From: Gnetum montanum
Lineage: Eukaryota; Streptophyta; Gnetopsida; Gnetales; Gnetaceae
Assembly (NCBI GenBank): GCA_015680685.1
Contig: MNCI01008366.1
Location: 1,210-40,434, forward strand
Direction: 5' to 3'
DNA length: 39,225 nt
In this document: positions 21,746-32,082 of the stretch, piece by piece
Numbering within the stretch: position 1 is the stretch's first letter
Layout: each line of letters opens with the position of its first letter
The notes under the pieces: model-generated
Database searches by the model: none
What the model saw: only the letters and a program-made list of their open reading frames with translations
What the model was told of the DNA's origin: nothing
Translations under genes and position numbers: made by a program

Positions 21746-24113
21746 TTAGAATGGGGGGGGGTATCCCTTGTAACTAAACCTTTGATCATGGTGAGAATTA
21801 ATAAATGGAAAGTTTGGATCCATGCATGTTGGAAATATTTGGGTTCGGTAATATCCAAACCACTAGGTGTCTTTTGGTGTGGTGGCCAGAATGTACCCAA
21901 ATTAGGGTTCACACACTTCATTAAAGTAGGCATAGTGGGACAAATTATAAGATGTGGTCATGTGATAAGGAGTTGACCCGCTATAGCATTTGTAACCATA
22001 AGACAGTATGCAAGGATCGATATGTCTCCCCATGTTGTTATATTCATTGGGCGGCATGGTTGTTGGTGTTAATTGGTGGCTTGGATAAGGTAACAGCAGG
22101 TGTTGAGTTTGAAGAGGAAGGTGCATCACTATGTTGGGCTTGTGTTGAGTTGGAGGATGCAGTGATTTCAGAGTCATGCAGTCTCTTTCTACAGCCATGC
22201 CTAAAGAAAGGGCACTTCTGACAATGTAAAGGACTCCCACTATGGTTAACTGTAGTAGCACAAGTAATGTTCATTGGTTGGTACTATGGTGTCAAACCTT
22301 CTGATACTACTGGTGGCGATGTAGAAGGAGGTGAAGGATGAGAATATTAAGAGTAAGGAGAAGTGTAATGAACATGAGGTGGTGATCCTATAAGAGAGGA
22401 CATGGGTTGATGATACTTGGGAGAATGATAATGATAAGGTGAAGAAGAGGATGTTCATCTAGTTGGAGAAACAGGATGTTGAACATAATAAGCACTTGGT
22501 CTTGGGAGATATGAAGGGTGTGGCTAGTTTGACGATGGCTTTCCCACAACTTGCAGTTTTGCCATTGCAATTGAACATGGTACTTCTGTACAAAATTTGG
22601 ATATAACATTCTTCCCCAATGCTCATGTAGATGTGACAAGATTGGGCATTGGCCTTTGGGGTGATCGTACAGGCAAACATTGCATTGATATTTATGATTT
22701 GTAGTTGAGCCCCTATCCTTATTTTCTTTAGCCCTTCTTTCTGATTATTGAATGATGTTCTGTCCTATTTCTAGATTTGGTATCCTCTATTCATTATGGT
22801 TGTCAAAGTTATCTTGTGTGGTTCTCCCTTTAATAATGTTTGCATATTCTCCACATTTTTCATGTACCCACTTTGTCATCTTATTGATTTTTTCCTCGAT
22901 TTCATCCAATGATGTTAGTATTGGCAAAGATGGGGATGGTTCCACCTTCTCGAGGTGAGTTGATTTCTCCTCTTCATGATTATGGACCTTCATTACTTTC
23001 AAAGTTTGGTCCTATTGATATCTTTCAACATTCTCCCATTTGGCTTTCTCCTTCTTCTTTTGCTACTTGCTTAATAAGCTCTTGGAATTGATGGGTTTGT
23101 AGTTCATATAGTTGACCTGGGGCATACATCCCTAGGGTCTCCCTCATTTCATTACAAAGCCCATCCATGATGTAACACATTAGCCTTTCCTCAGAGAACC
23201 CATGGCCTAGGCATTGGTTTAACAAAGAGTAATATCTTTCTAAGGCCATGTCCAAGGATTCATGTTGCCCTTGTTTCCACTCTTGGATTTGTCTCCTCAA
23301 GGCTGACACTCTTACATAGGTTTGATATCTTTCGTTGAAGAGTTTCACCATTGTAGGCCATCGATGAATTAAATTTTATTTTAAAGACCTATACCAAACT
23401 TTTGCTTGGCCCACAAGTGTCATAGGAAAGAGCTTAAGTCTTTTCCATCCATTGTCAATGTTGTTCCATGCACAGGCATCATAGAAGGCTTGTAAATGAT
23501 GTTGTGGATCTAAATCATAGCCCCCTGAGAACTTAGGAAAGTTTTTTAAATCAAGCTTGGGTAGATGGATTTCCTTGCGATGCCTATAGGATATCTAAAC
23601 AACCTTTGTTATATGCATTAGGCTCTTTGTGGCTAGTAGGGGTTCATCGTCACTAAGTAGGTTATAAGTTCGTGAGTTGGGACAATGTTGTCTATGTTCA
23701 TGTTGGCATTCTTGATTTTGCTTGTGGGTTCAATTTTTATTTCTACGCCAAGCCCTTGAGGAATAGCCATCTGGGTCATGACCTGATGTTGAAAGAGCAG
23801 AGGAAGAGAGAGAACTGGAAGACTCGTCGTGGCTTTTTTAAGTTTCCCAATCATCCCTTGATGTATTCTTGCTAATCATCAAGGAGGTCCTAGGCCTTAT
23901 GGGCCCCCTCGTTCTAGGGGATGTCCCATCCTTGCTAGAGGTGTTTGAGTTGGATGACAAGAGTCCTTGAGTATCGTTGGGGTGTCCATGAACATATGAA
24001 ACTCTTGCATGAGATTGAGTACTCTAAACTTCTTCTTTGTCATAAATTACGTTGGTTCTCCAATGAATTGTGTTGCTAGATGTTGCGTTATTGTTATCCT
24101 GTGAGAGAGACTT
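21746..24113 (-). pseudogene. Gag of E3, with the longest N-terminal region
   Basis: The start codon equivalent to E2's ATG is AAG here (24111-24113), followed by the matching SLSQ coding. The region after it holds about 285 bp more than E2, with a Ser/Thr/Arg-rich stretch near 23760-23990. The Gag domain at about 23600-23060 includes FNERYQTYVRVSALRRQI, FSEERLMCYIMDGL and LYELQTHQFQELIKQV. The zinc knuckle equivalent is at about 22650-22690. The Pro/Ser tail is spread over shifted frames, and a run of nine G on the plus strand (21752-21761 region) shifts the frame near the end. It ends at about 21746 by homology to E2. Confidence 0.76.
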
Positions 24114-24206
24114 AATTGAATTTAATTTCTTTATCTAAAAGATAGATTGTTAATACCCTGTTACAACGATCTTGTATGATATAACTAATCTAGATAACTA
24201 GCACTG

Positions 24207-24224
24207 TGCCTAGTAACAACACTA
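24207..24224 (-). promoter_or_regulatory. Primer binding site of E3 (decayed tRNA-Asp type)
   Basis: On the minus strand TAGTGTTGTTACTAGGCA lies one base inside the LTR end. It aligns with E2's TGGTGTCGTTGTCGAGGA, and the following GTGCTAG is shared by both. Confidence 0.62.
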
Positions 24225-24225
24225 A

Positions 24226-25067
24226 TGATGAGTGGTGAGGTACCCCTATGCTCAACCATACGAATACAAGCATGTACACACGACTTGGTCAAACTCTGCG
24301 GATGGACTGGTTGTGGCACCTAGATAGTTCTACATTGATCATAGTTTGTTGTCTTCCCACCTGGACTAGTATTTGCTTTGTCGTGTATGGTTTAGTCCAG
24401 AGTGAGGTGTATGATGTGGTTTCTACTACTATGCTATTGCTAAGCATAATGAGAAATAACTTGATTAAGCTAATAAGCAATGGGAAATAAAATCTAAGCT
24501 AGCCTAAGTGCGATGAGCATCCATCCCTAATCATCCGTACACATCTTAGACGTCATGTACTACTTCTGGAATTAGCAAGTGCACATCACTCAAGACACCA
24601 CTTAATACGCTACTAGGTTACCGCGTAGTTACACTTAAATGTTTTTCATTAAGACATACTCATTCTGCATTAACAACAGAAATAATAAATGACAATAAAG
24701 GAGATATTAACTAAGAAAATGACAATAAATAATTAACAATTAAACAATTAAAAACTAAGTGAATGCAATAATGATGGAGTAATCTCGATCTTTATTGCCA
24801 ATCATGTGCGTGTCCAAGTACGTCACACTTAAACAAAGGTTCTATACAATTACAAGCATCACATTGCGAGCATGAACTAGGGAAAGAACTGAAAATTAAA
24901 ACTGACAAAAAGACTCCTAATGACTAAAACAATATGATCCCATCCCATGCGCCTGAGTGTTATATTTATAGGCTAACATCGGAATCATGATATCATGTAT
25001 ACGATATCATATCTAGGCTGTGATATCGAGTACCTGATATCGAGGCCTGGCAAACTGTGATTCATCA
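24226..25067 (-). repeat. 5' LTR of E3 (842 bp)
   Basis: Pair of 15870-16725, ending at the ATTAG duplication. GATATC sites are at 24989, 25003, 25022 and 25036 (steps 14, 19, 14). It has one site fewer than the 3' LTR, and the two LTRs differ in length by exactly 14 bp (842 against 856). Confidence 0.9.
24989..25041 (-). promoter_or_regulatory. Phased GATATC array in the E3 5' LTR (four sites)
   Basis: Four perfect GATATC sites at 14, 19 and 14 bp steps. The array lacks the outermost unit present in the sister LTR. Confidence 0.8.
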
Positions 25068-25072
25068 ATTAG
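25068..25072. repeat. Target-site duplication of E3, right copy (ATTAG)
   Basis: Identical to 15865-15869 and directly adjacent to the LTR terminus. Confidence 0.88.
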
Positions 25073-25700
25073 AAATTATCTAATTTACCATTTTAGTAGA
25101 TTGGATGCATTCCATAACAATTTTGGTCAGATCAATATGATTGCATGATAACTAATTCCAAGTTGGGTAATAAATCTTTCTAAATTTTTATGAATTGTTT
25201 TTTTCCATGCATGGTTCCCTTACCCTTTAAAATTTTCTTCTTTATGCATTCCAATACCAAGACACAAACATAGTTACTTGGAGAAAATAGGTTAGCATTA
25301 TTGAGGGAATATTATTTAGCATTACCAATCTCTAATTGGCAGTTAGTCTCTCGACCAAAAAGAGACATGAATAATAAATCAATATGACAAAAATGCAAAT
25401 GGTTAGATAGATATTGAATGCTAATAAAAAAAATAAATTCCACAATACAAACATTCAAAGAAGGCTTAGAGTGGCTATTAGAAAAGTTAAAAGAATGGTA
25501 TCTTAATGGGTTGGGCATGTGCAAAGAAGATTAGATAATGAGCTTATAAAAAAGGTTGTTTAACATCCTCTAACCTAAACACAAGCTTAAAAAACATTAC
25601 TTAGAAAAAATAAATTGCAACATATTAAGATTAAAAGGATGTTAAAATAATAACATGTAAAGTAATAAACATCCATTAAACTAGTGCAAAGGGAAAAGTG
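25073..25700 (+). pseudogene. LINE tail fragment, continuation of the LINE split by E3
   Basis: At 25507-25557 the translation WVGHVQRRLDNELIKKV matches the conserved region near the end of plant LINE ORF2 (typically FGHVQRRP...VRR). About 25380-25500 and 25580-25690 give weaker matches to the flanking parts. The stretch 25073-25380 shows no clear coding. The strand, order and flanking duplication agree with 14883-15869 being the same LINE. Confidence 0.68.
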
Positions 25701-26169
25701 AAAAGAAACAAACTAGATATAAGTTACAATGCCAATAGTTCCATGCATATAAAGCCTAACCTATTTACTAGATAATAATAGTTCACTTACCCTAATTTGT
25801 AAGCTAAAAATATACAATCGTAAGACATTAGTATACCAACAAAATAAAATAATACATGCAACTTAAATAAAGGCATTAGGCCTTTATTAATCAAAATGTT
25901 GTTCGAAAAATAATACTAGTTTATAATTCAAATAATTGAAACATAGGTATACCAAGATATATAGTTCAAATAGAACTTTACAACCCAACATTACCTAGTA
26001 GATTATATATAAGGTCGCTGAGAGTGTATGGCCTAGAAAAGTTAACAAAGGTTTGACTTCTTAACAATCCATACAATGACTAAAAGATGATTAACAAGGC
26101 ATTTTCTTCCCTCTAAGGCACATGTTAGATTAAGAGCATTTAACAAGACTATACTACCAGTACTGCAAA
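25701..26169. other. AT-rich stretch, nothing recognised
   Basis: No coding frame, repeat or terminal motif that I can support. It lies between the LINE tail and the Helitron Rep remnant. It could hold the decayed downstream part of the Helitron. Confidence 0.4.
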
Positions 26170-26410
26170 CAACACCATCTACTCCTTCCCATCCTCTATT
26201 TCAAACTCATGGTATTGGTCAAAAATAGCTCATAATTAATGACCATGACATACTTGCACAAATATTAGCATTTTTGTTTTCTCAAGAATGCTTCTTCTTT
26301 ATAGTTTGTGTGACAATGAATGTTATTCATTAACTCCTCATAGTTAGAATTTAGGTCTTCCAAGTGAAGTTTACTTAGATCAATTAAAACTTGAGGTATA
26401 GTAAAATTTA

Positions 26411-26497
26411 CTAGGTTGTTTGCAATGGTATTTTATCAAATGTTTTAGTCATTATATTAATTACATATTAGGTAAGGAATAAAGTAGAAGACTATAC
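26411..26497 (-). other. Probable intron 2 of the Helitron Rep remnant (87 bp)
   Basis: GTATAG at the minus-strand start and CCTAG at the end separate the coding stretch ending KFDNNVQYQ from the one containing VLIDLSKLHLEDL. The exact junction is uncertain by a few bases. Confidence 0.4.
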
Positions 26498-27142
26498 CTA
26501 TTGATATTGAACATTGTTGTCAAACTTTGTATTCCATGCATGAAGAATCTTATCAAAAAATTCCTTCACTTTTTGAGCTTCTTCTTTACTACTAAAATTA
26601 AAATTGTTAATGTTTGGAGCTTCTTTCATTCATAAGAATCCATGTACATGTAAAGATCCATGATGTTACCATTCATATCTATACTAATAGTCATCAACTT
26701 CAAAGTCTAGTTTTATGACATGTTTCAAAAATAATGAAAATTTGATATGCATGTATTAAGCAACAATGTGAGGATTTTCAACAATGTTTTTAATTTTTTT
26801 CTTTCATCTATACTTTGCATTAATTCATAATAGTGTATGAATAAGTGCATGTAAATCTGGCCACTGTAGATTTGCTACACTTAGTGTGAAGAATATTGTT
26901 GGAGTACCTATTTTTACAGCATTTCCAATAATTCTACTTTACACTTTATGTAATATGATTTGGTTCCTCAAATTGATGATTCATACCTCATAATTTAGAC
27001 TCCCCAATTTGATTCAGGTAACTTCTTTATGTTTTCTCGTAGTTCCTAGATTATTACAAGCATGTTAATGATATGATTTTTTATAAAGATTAATGCTAAT
27101 CCTTATGTTCTATGTCTTATCAACATGTTCTCCATGTAATAC

Positions 27143-27248
27143 CTACAAGAAGAAATGATATTTTTAGTATTTGATAATGTTTGTTTAAATGTAAGATTAG
27201 TTAGAAGTTCATAGCAAGTAGTTTGTTTTCAAGTGATGAGAATTTACC
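27143..27248 (-). other. Probable intron 1 of the Helitron Rep remnant (106 bp)
   Basis: Donor AGATTTAG/GTAAATTC and acceptor TTCTTCTTGTAG/GTATTAC. Joining the flanks restores the family-typical RFRYY stretch in frame. Together with correct GT-AG borders and a pyrimidine-rich acceptor this supports a genuine spliceosomal intron. Confidence 0.65.
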
Positions 27249-27689
27249 TAAATCTTATATGTTTTTCAAATCATCCATCATAGTAATGAATAAGATGTTT
27301 TGCATAGTCATGCAAATAGACATTTTTTCTTAGACATCTAAAAAGTCACATTCACTTGTTGTAAAGAGCACTGGAAAAGCCATGTTAAATAATCCTCTTG
27401 TAATGTATTCATTGACTAAAAAGAATGATATTTGTGGCTAACTAAGCATGTCTCTAAAACTAGTAATTTGGTTATTGAGATGGATTTTTATCATTTTCAT
27501 TTCTATTGCTACAAGTGGTGCTTGCGCTACAAAGGATGATGTGTGTGGAACAATGCAGTTCTCATTATATTGTCCTATTAAGCCAAATCCTTGGAATAGC
27601 ATATTTGCATTTTCTTTGAAATATCAAATATTTGAATGATATGGAAGACATTGATATTTCCATTATCATTTGTTTCCAACTTGTTAAAA

Positions 27690-29110
27690 GAGAGTAGGCT
27701 CTAATGAGTAGAGAGCAGGGTGAAATCTCGCAAAGCAGATCTGATGATGAGCATGAGTAGGGTCAAATTTGGTGAAAATCAGGTTTTCATGCAAAGTGAA
27801 ATTCAATGGAGACCAAGTTGTAATGAGATCCACTAAAGAGTAAGCTTTAATGATTAGAGAGCAAGGTCAAATCCTACAGAGTAGATTCAACAAAGAACAA
27901 GGCCACATGTTAAATGTAAATAATAGAACACAATGAACACAAAAGTAGAAAATAATCTTAAATGAAAAACAATTGTTATATGTTAAATGTAGATAGTGAA
28001 ATACAATGAACCAAAAATGGAAAAAGAGGGTAAAATACTTAAAATAACAAATTGTGATGAACAAAAAGTCGGATCATATTTGATGGATAGTAGGTTGTGA
28101 TGAATAAAGAGCAGGATTAGATCTTGTGGAAATCATAACATGAAACAACAAATAGTAAAAATTGCAAACATTAAGCTATGATGAAGAGCAGGTTATGATT
28201 AGCAGATGCCAGAAATTGCAAATACCGTAATACAATGAATTAGAAAAATAAAAAAAGAAACTAAAATTACAAAGTAGAAATTGCAAATAGCATAACACAA
28301 TGAATTAAAAAAATAGAAAACTAAAATTCAAAAGAAAAAAGGAAAAAAATACCTAAACAACAAACTATGATGGACAAAGAGTAGAGTAAGATCTAGTGGA
28401 GAGTAGGTTATGATGAATAAAGAGAAGGGTAAGATCCCATAGAGTAGATCTTGTAAAGAATAAGGTCAGATTAGGCAAAGCAAATTGAATAGAGAAAAAT
28501 AAAATTCATAGAGCAAACGAGGGAAAAATACCTTAAAAAGCAAGTTGTGATGAGTAGAGAGCAGGGTTAAATTCCACAAAGTAGAGATGGCAATAGGCAA
28601 AGAGCATAGTGAGATCTAGTAAAAATCAAGAGGTCATGCAAAGTAGAATTTGCTGGATAGCAAGCTATGATGAAATTCACTAAAAATAATGCTTTGATAA
28701 GCAAAGATCAAGGTCAAATCTTGCAAAGCAGATATGACAATGAGTAGAGATCAAGTTCAAATTTAGTGAAAATTATGTTTTCATGCAGAGAAAATTCTAG
28801 TGGAGACCAAGTTATGACAAGGTTCACCAAAGAGCATGCTTTGATGAATAGAGAGAATCCCATAGAGTAGATTTGGCAAAAAGTAGGTTTAGATTGGATG
28901 GAGAAAATTTAGTAGAAAAAAATAAAATTGAAAAAACAAAAGAAGGAAAAATACTTGAAATAGTAGAATGTGATAAGTACAGAGTAGGGTCAAATCACAT
29001 AAAGTATATTTGATAGAGAGTAGAATCAAATCAAGCGAAGTATATTTGGAATAGAGCAAGGTCAGATCAGGCATACAAGTTATGATGAACAGAAAGCTAG
29101 GTTAGCTACA
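27690..29110. repeat. Degenerate tandem/interspersed repeats, about 145-bp unit
   Basis: A motif like GATGAGTAGAGAGCAGGGT recurs many times (for example near 27700, 28080, 28400, 28550, 28970). A longer unit (GTGAAAATCAGG...TTCATGCA...GGAGACCAAG...) is seen at about 27774-27896, 28611-28736 and 28756-28873; the last two are about 145 bp apart. A second module (GGAAAAATAC...) precedes several copies. No coding sense on either strand. It may be the variable spacer of an old retroelement or part of the Helitron. Confidence 0.62.
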
Positions 29111-29208
29111 ATGAAGTTTTTGCAATGTAAAGAAGGTTTTGATAAGGAGAGAGTAGGGTTAGATCAAGCATGGAGAGCTTTTGGAAAGAGGTTGATGAGT
29201 TATGAGGT

Positions 29209-30010
29209 TTACAAAATAGTAGTGTTTAGATGGGGGATGGTAGTGTATAAATTAGAGGGATTGTTGTGGGGACTAGAAAAAGTGATGATGGTACTTACTA
29301 CCCCCTCTTTGGGGATTAGAAAAAGTGATGATGGTGTAGAAGATGATGACAAATGTAAAGAGGAAGGAGAACTAGCACCATCATGGTGCCTACTACCCCC
29401 TCTTTGGTGATTGCGATCATGATCACGATCTTGTTTCTTGTTTGCATCCTTGCCTTGACTCTCCTTCTTGGATCCTCCTTTATTATTGGCTCCATTCTCA
29501 CCAGAATCAGGATTATGGATTATGGATTGTGGATTGCAGGTTCTGGTTTTGACCTCTTTCACTAAAGTTAAAGAGAGGAATTTCACTATGTGGAAAACCC
29601 CCAAAGAAGGGTTCTTTACCATCTTTTTGGTATAGTAGGAATGGGGAATCATGAGACCATTTTCCCTTTGTAAATTCATAACATTGTTCTAGCTAGCAAT
29701 CCTTGAGATGTTGTGCTTCAGTGGGATGATAATCCCTAGTGTCACTATCTTGCACAACGTACTTAGCATGAAGTCCTTGGAGACCCAATTGTATAAGCAT
29801 TTATTCGAGCATCACAAGAATGGATCAATCTAGTGACAACACAATGTTTCCCTCCATGTCCCATAACTGTAGCTATTCATCTTGGAGTATGATGAAGGCG
29901 AAGTTGGCTACATACTCATCAGGATGAGCATATACCACTTGGTATTGTTTAGGTACCGGTTGATGTACTCCATCAGACTTGGGCGGAGAATCACTCCAGT
30001 GAGAAAAAAA
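29209..30010 (-). pseudogene. Unrecognised ORF at the 5' end of E5 (possible Gag-like protein)
   Basis: Downstream (minus strand) of the E5 primer site, a long frame broken by point stops reads PKQYQVVYAHPDEYVANFAF, LQLWDMEGNIVLSLD, LGLQGLHAKYVVQDSDTRDY and FLLYQKDGKEPFFGGF. After a shift it continues with a very basic Asp/Lys/Arg/Asn/Gly-rich segment (KKQDRDHDRNHQRGG, about 29400-29440) that could bind nucleic acid. It does not resemble the Gag of E1-E3 although the LTR type is similar. I do not recognise the family. Position next to the primer site makes a Gag-like role the simplest guess. Confidence 0.45.
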
Positions 30011-30154
30011 CATTTTATGTTAGAGAATAAAAATGTAGTGTGCTTCTAAATATTGTTGTCATTATTTTAAAGTGTGATATGATGCTAGGGTTCATTCCAA
30101 TGATTTTTAATAACTTTCACTAGATCCTAGATAGTACATGTAACAACTAAAAGG

Positions 30155-30172
30155 TCCTCGACAACAATGCCA
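30155..30172 (-). promoter_or_regulatory. Primer binding site of E5, tRNA-Asp type
   Basis: On the minus strand TGGCATTGTTGTCGAGGA, one base from the LTR end. It is as close to the tRNA-Asp site TGGCGCCGTTGCCGGGGA as E2's is. It shows which side of this LTR is internal. Confidence 0.7.
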
Positions 30173-30173
30173 A

Positions 30174-31043
30174 TGATGAGCGACGAGGTACCCCTACACC
30201 CAACCATATGAACCACAAGTCTTCACGTGTGATCTGGTCAAACTCTGTAGACCTTAAGTTCCCAAATACACTAGTTTCAAGGAAGTGAAATCTTATTGGA
30301 ATGATCGTTGTCTTCTTAGTTCCACTTGTGAAGTGCAAGTATGTGGTTAAGTGAAACTAAGGTATATAATTTTTTTCATTTTATATTTTATAAGTTTAAT
30401 CACTTAGAAAAATAATGAAAGGTAGAGGAATTTAATATCTAACTAATCTACTATCTAGCTAGCCTAACACAAGTACTTGTTCCCACTTTCCTAACACATC
30501 CTGAATGCATGTAGTGCTGTTGGATTACCAAATGTTAAGCATTTCTAGGTTACTAAGTCTATATGTATGCTCAAAATGGTCATGCTTGTGTTCATTAACA
30601 ACTGGAAATTAATTGCTTAATTAAAGTGCATTAAAGTAAAGTGCATGAATAATAAATGCATTAAAGGAAACATTAATCTATTCTTAGTGCTGCAAGGATT
30701 AGCAAAAGGGCTCATCTTTATTCCTATCACACTATTGTGCTCAGGTACATCAATGCTTCAATAAAGGTTCGTACACACTCAAACTACTGCTACTCCTACT
30801 ACAGGCACTCAGAAACATTTTAACTCTAGAATGACTAAATTGCAAGAACCTCATTACTCTATGCAAAAACTAACAAAAAACTATATGAAAATCGTGAGCC
30901 CAAGCACTATATTTATATACTGACATATACCCCATGATATTAGATATTTGACATTGCATCTTGGGGCCCGATATCGTGTATATGATATTAAGGCTCTGAT
31001 ATCACATATCCGATATTGAAGCATGTCAAAACATGATTCATTA
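30174..31043 (-). repeat. 5' LTR of E5 (870 bp)
   Basis: Terminus CTCATCA on the internal side; the outer end TAATGAATCATG is TGATGAATCATG with one transition. TATAAATA lies at 30910-30917 (plus TATTTATA). GATATC-type sites are at 30936, 30950, 30970, 30984, 30998 and 31012: steps 14, 20, 14, 14, 14, so a block of two and a block of four. Confidence 0.82.
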
Positions 31044-31063
31044 GTAGCTGAGTTATGGGGATA

Positions 31064-32082
31064 TGATAAAGCATGATTTTGTTAAGTGTATCAATCAGCT
31101 AAGATATTGTAGATGCTACATCATAAATGCTACATTTCATCTACATTGATGCATCTCCATCAACATGTTTCAGTTGGTTGCTACATTGTATATGCTATGC
31201 TACATCTACTATATTGTAGATGCTATATTGCATTTGCTATAACTTAGCTATGTCGCCACATCCTTATTGATGCATCCTTGTGGATGTAGCCAAATGCATT
31301 AACGCATCCTCATTGACACAATGTCTATATTTGCCTATAAATATGCAAGCATTCGTTACATATCTGGTACCATTTGGTTAATAGTATAGTTAAACTTTTG
31401 CAATTTTACTCTATAACCTTAACAGATAGTTAGTGAGTGCTTGCAATGTGGATTTGAGTCAATTTTATAGTGTCTTATTTGAGTGGCATTGTACCTAGAT
31501 ACATTCCATGAATGACAATAAAAATGAGATTGATTCATATTCATTGCAACACTTTGACTTAGAATAAATTTACTTTCAATGTAATTTACTTTCTATGTAC
31601 TTCGTTAATATTTAGATTTTCATGCATATTAATTAATTTGTAGAATGAGTGTGATTAGTTTCAAGTGTAAATATGTATTTACATGGTAATCCCAATAACG
31701 TTATTGCTTGGTTTGCCCAATAGCATAATACTTGGTAATCTTAGCAGTGGGTATGTGAGTTGAGGATGCATACGACAAGCTGGGAACAAACACTCATCAT
31801 CTATAGGCTAGCTTAGGATTTATCTTTCTTTTATTAGCAGATTAATGAAATAATTAATTTTTATATTTTCATATAACATAGTCATAGCCACAACAACACA
31901 ATAATCATATTTCTCACATTGCACAAACCATACATGATAAAGCTACCACTAGTCTAAGTGGAAAGACAACAATCTATGATCAATGCTTAATGATCTAGAT
32001 ACCACAGTAGTCCATCTATAGAATCTTACTAGATTGCACATGAACACTATGGTTAGTCATAGCAGATACCCACTACTCATCA
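31064..32082 (+). repeat. 3' LTR of E6, plus strand, diverged (1019 bp)
   Basis: It starts TGATAAAG after the polypurine tract TATGGGGATA (31054-31063) and ends CTACTCATCA. The R/U5 part is alignable with the other LTRs (GAGTGGCATTGTACCTAGATA near 31483 corresponds to GAGTGTGACGTACTTGGACA). U3 differs: instead of GATATC it has TGCTAYA-type motifs at a 14-bp period. TATAAATA lies near 31336-31343. Only 20 bp of its internal region remain beside E5. Confidence 0.78.
31114..31241 (+). promoter_or_regulatory. 14-bp phased TGCTAYA array in the E6 LTR
   Basis: TGCTACA at 31114 and 31128; then TGCTACA 31179, TGCTATG 31193, TACTATA 31207, TGCTATA 31221 and TGCTATA 31235, each 14 bp apart. Around them GTAGATGC and GCTACAT form partial dyads. 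The position in U3 upstream of TATA is the same as that of the GATATC arrays. Confidence 0.65.

Larger units (their letters stand above)
15870..25067 (-). mobile_element. E3: complete non-autonomous LTR retrotransposon (9.2 kb)
   Basis: Two LTRs in the same (minus) orientation, 15870-16725 (3') and 24226-25067 (5'), are flanked by a perfect 5-bp duplication ATTAG. The internal order on the minus strand is primer site 24207-24224, Gag 24113-21746, spacer, internal GATATC-type array 20237-20301, ORF2 19698-16913 and polypurine tract. No pol gene is found in 7.5 kb of internal sequence. The LTRs differ at many sites (very roughly 10% by eye), so the insertion is not recent. This copy gives the family's full size. 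Confidence 0.92.
26170..27660 (-). pseudogene. Helitron Rep (Helitron-like N-terminal domain) remnant with introns
   Basis: Read on the minus strand, broken frames follow the order of the plant Helitron Rep. They are MAFPVLFTTSECDF (about 27350-27395), YLHDYAKHLIHYYDG (about 27270-27320), RFRYYMENMLIRHRT across an intron, TPTIFFTLSVANLQWPDLH (26849-26905), the region around DYWYRYEW, HVHGFL (26633-26650), KEEAQKVKEFFDKILHAWN (about 26545-26600) and NYEELMNNIHCHTN (about 26304-26345). HVH is the HUH metal-binding motif of the rolling-circle endonuclease. Stops and shifts show it is dead. I did not find the helicase part or the TC and CTRR termini. Confidence 0.76.
29209..31043 (-). mobile_element. 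E5: 5' end of an older related LTR element
   Basis: An LTR (30174-31043) followed on the minus strand by a primer site and an unknown ORF. No matching 3' LTR is seen further left before E3, so the rest is deleted or replaced; the left limit given is only that of the visible ORF. The right flank (GTAGC, 31044-31048) lies 20 bp before the E6 LTR, so E5 inserted next to E6's polypurine tract. Confidence 0.66.

Noticed and set aside
27448-27639. Plus-strand frame resembling a signal-peptide protein with cysteines
   Set aside because: It lies opposite the N-terminal part of the Helitron Rep relic, which has family motifs on the minus strand.
29111-29410. Plus-strand 99-codon frame
   Set aside because: It is built from the repeat field and a local duplication, and overlaps the minus-strand basic ORF. 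No family resemblance.
30936-31017. CRISPR-like or satellite interpretation of the evenly spaced palindromes
   Set aside because: Units are 14 bp, limited to LTR U3 and the internal promoter site, always beside TATA. The context is a eukaryotic retrotransposon, not a CRISPR array or satellite.
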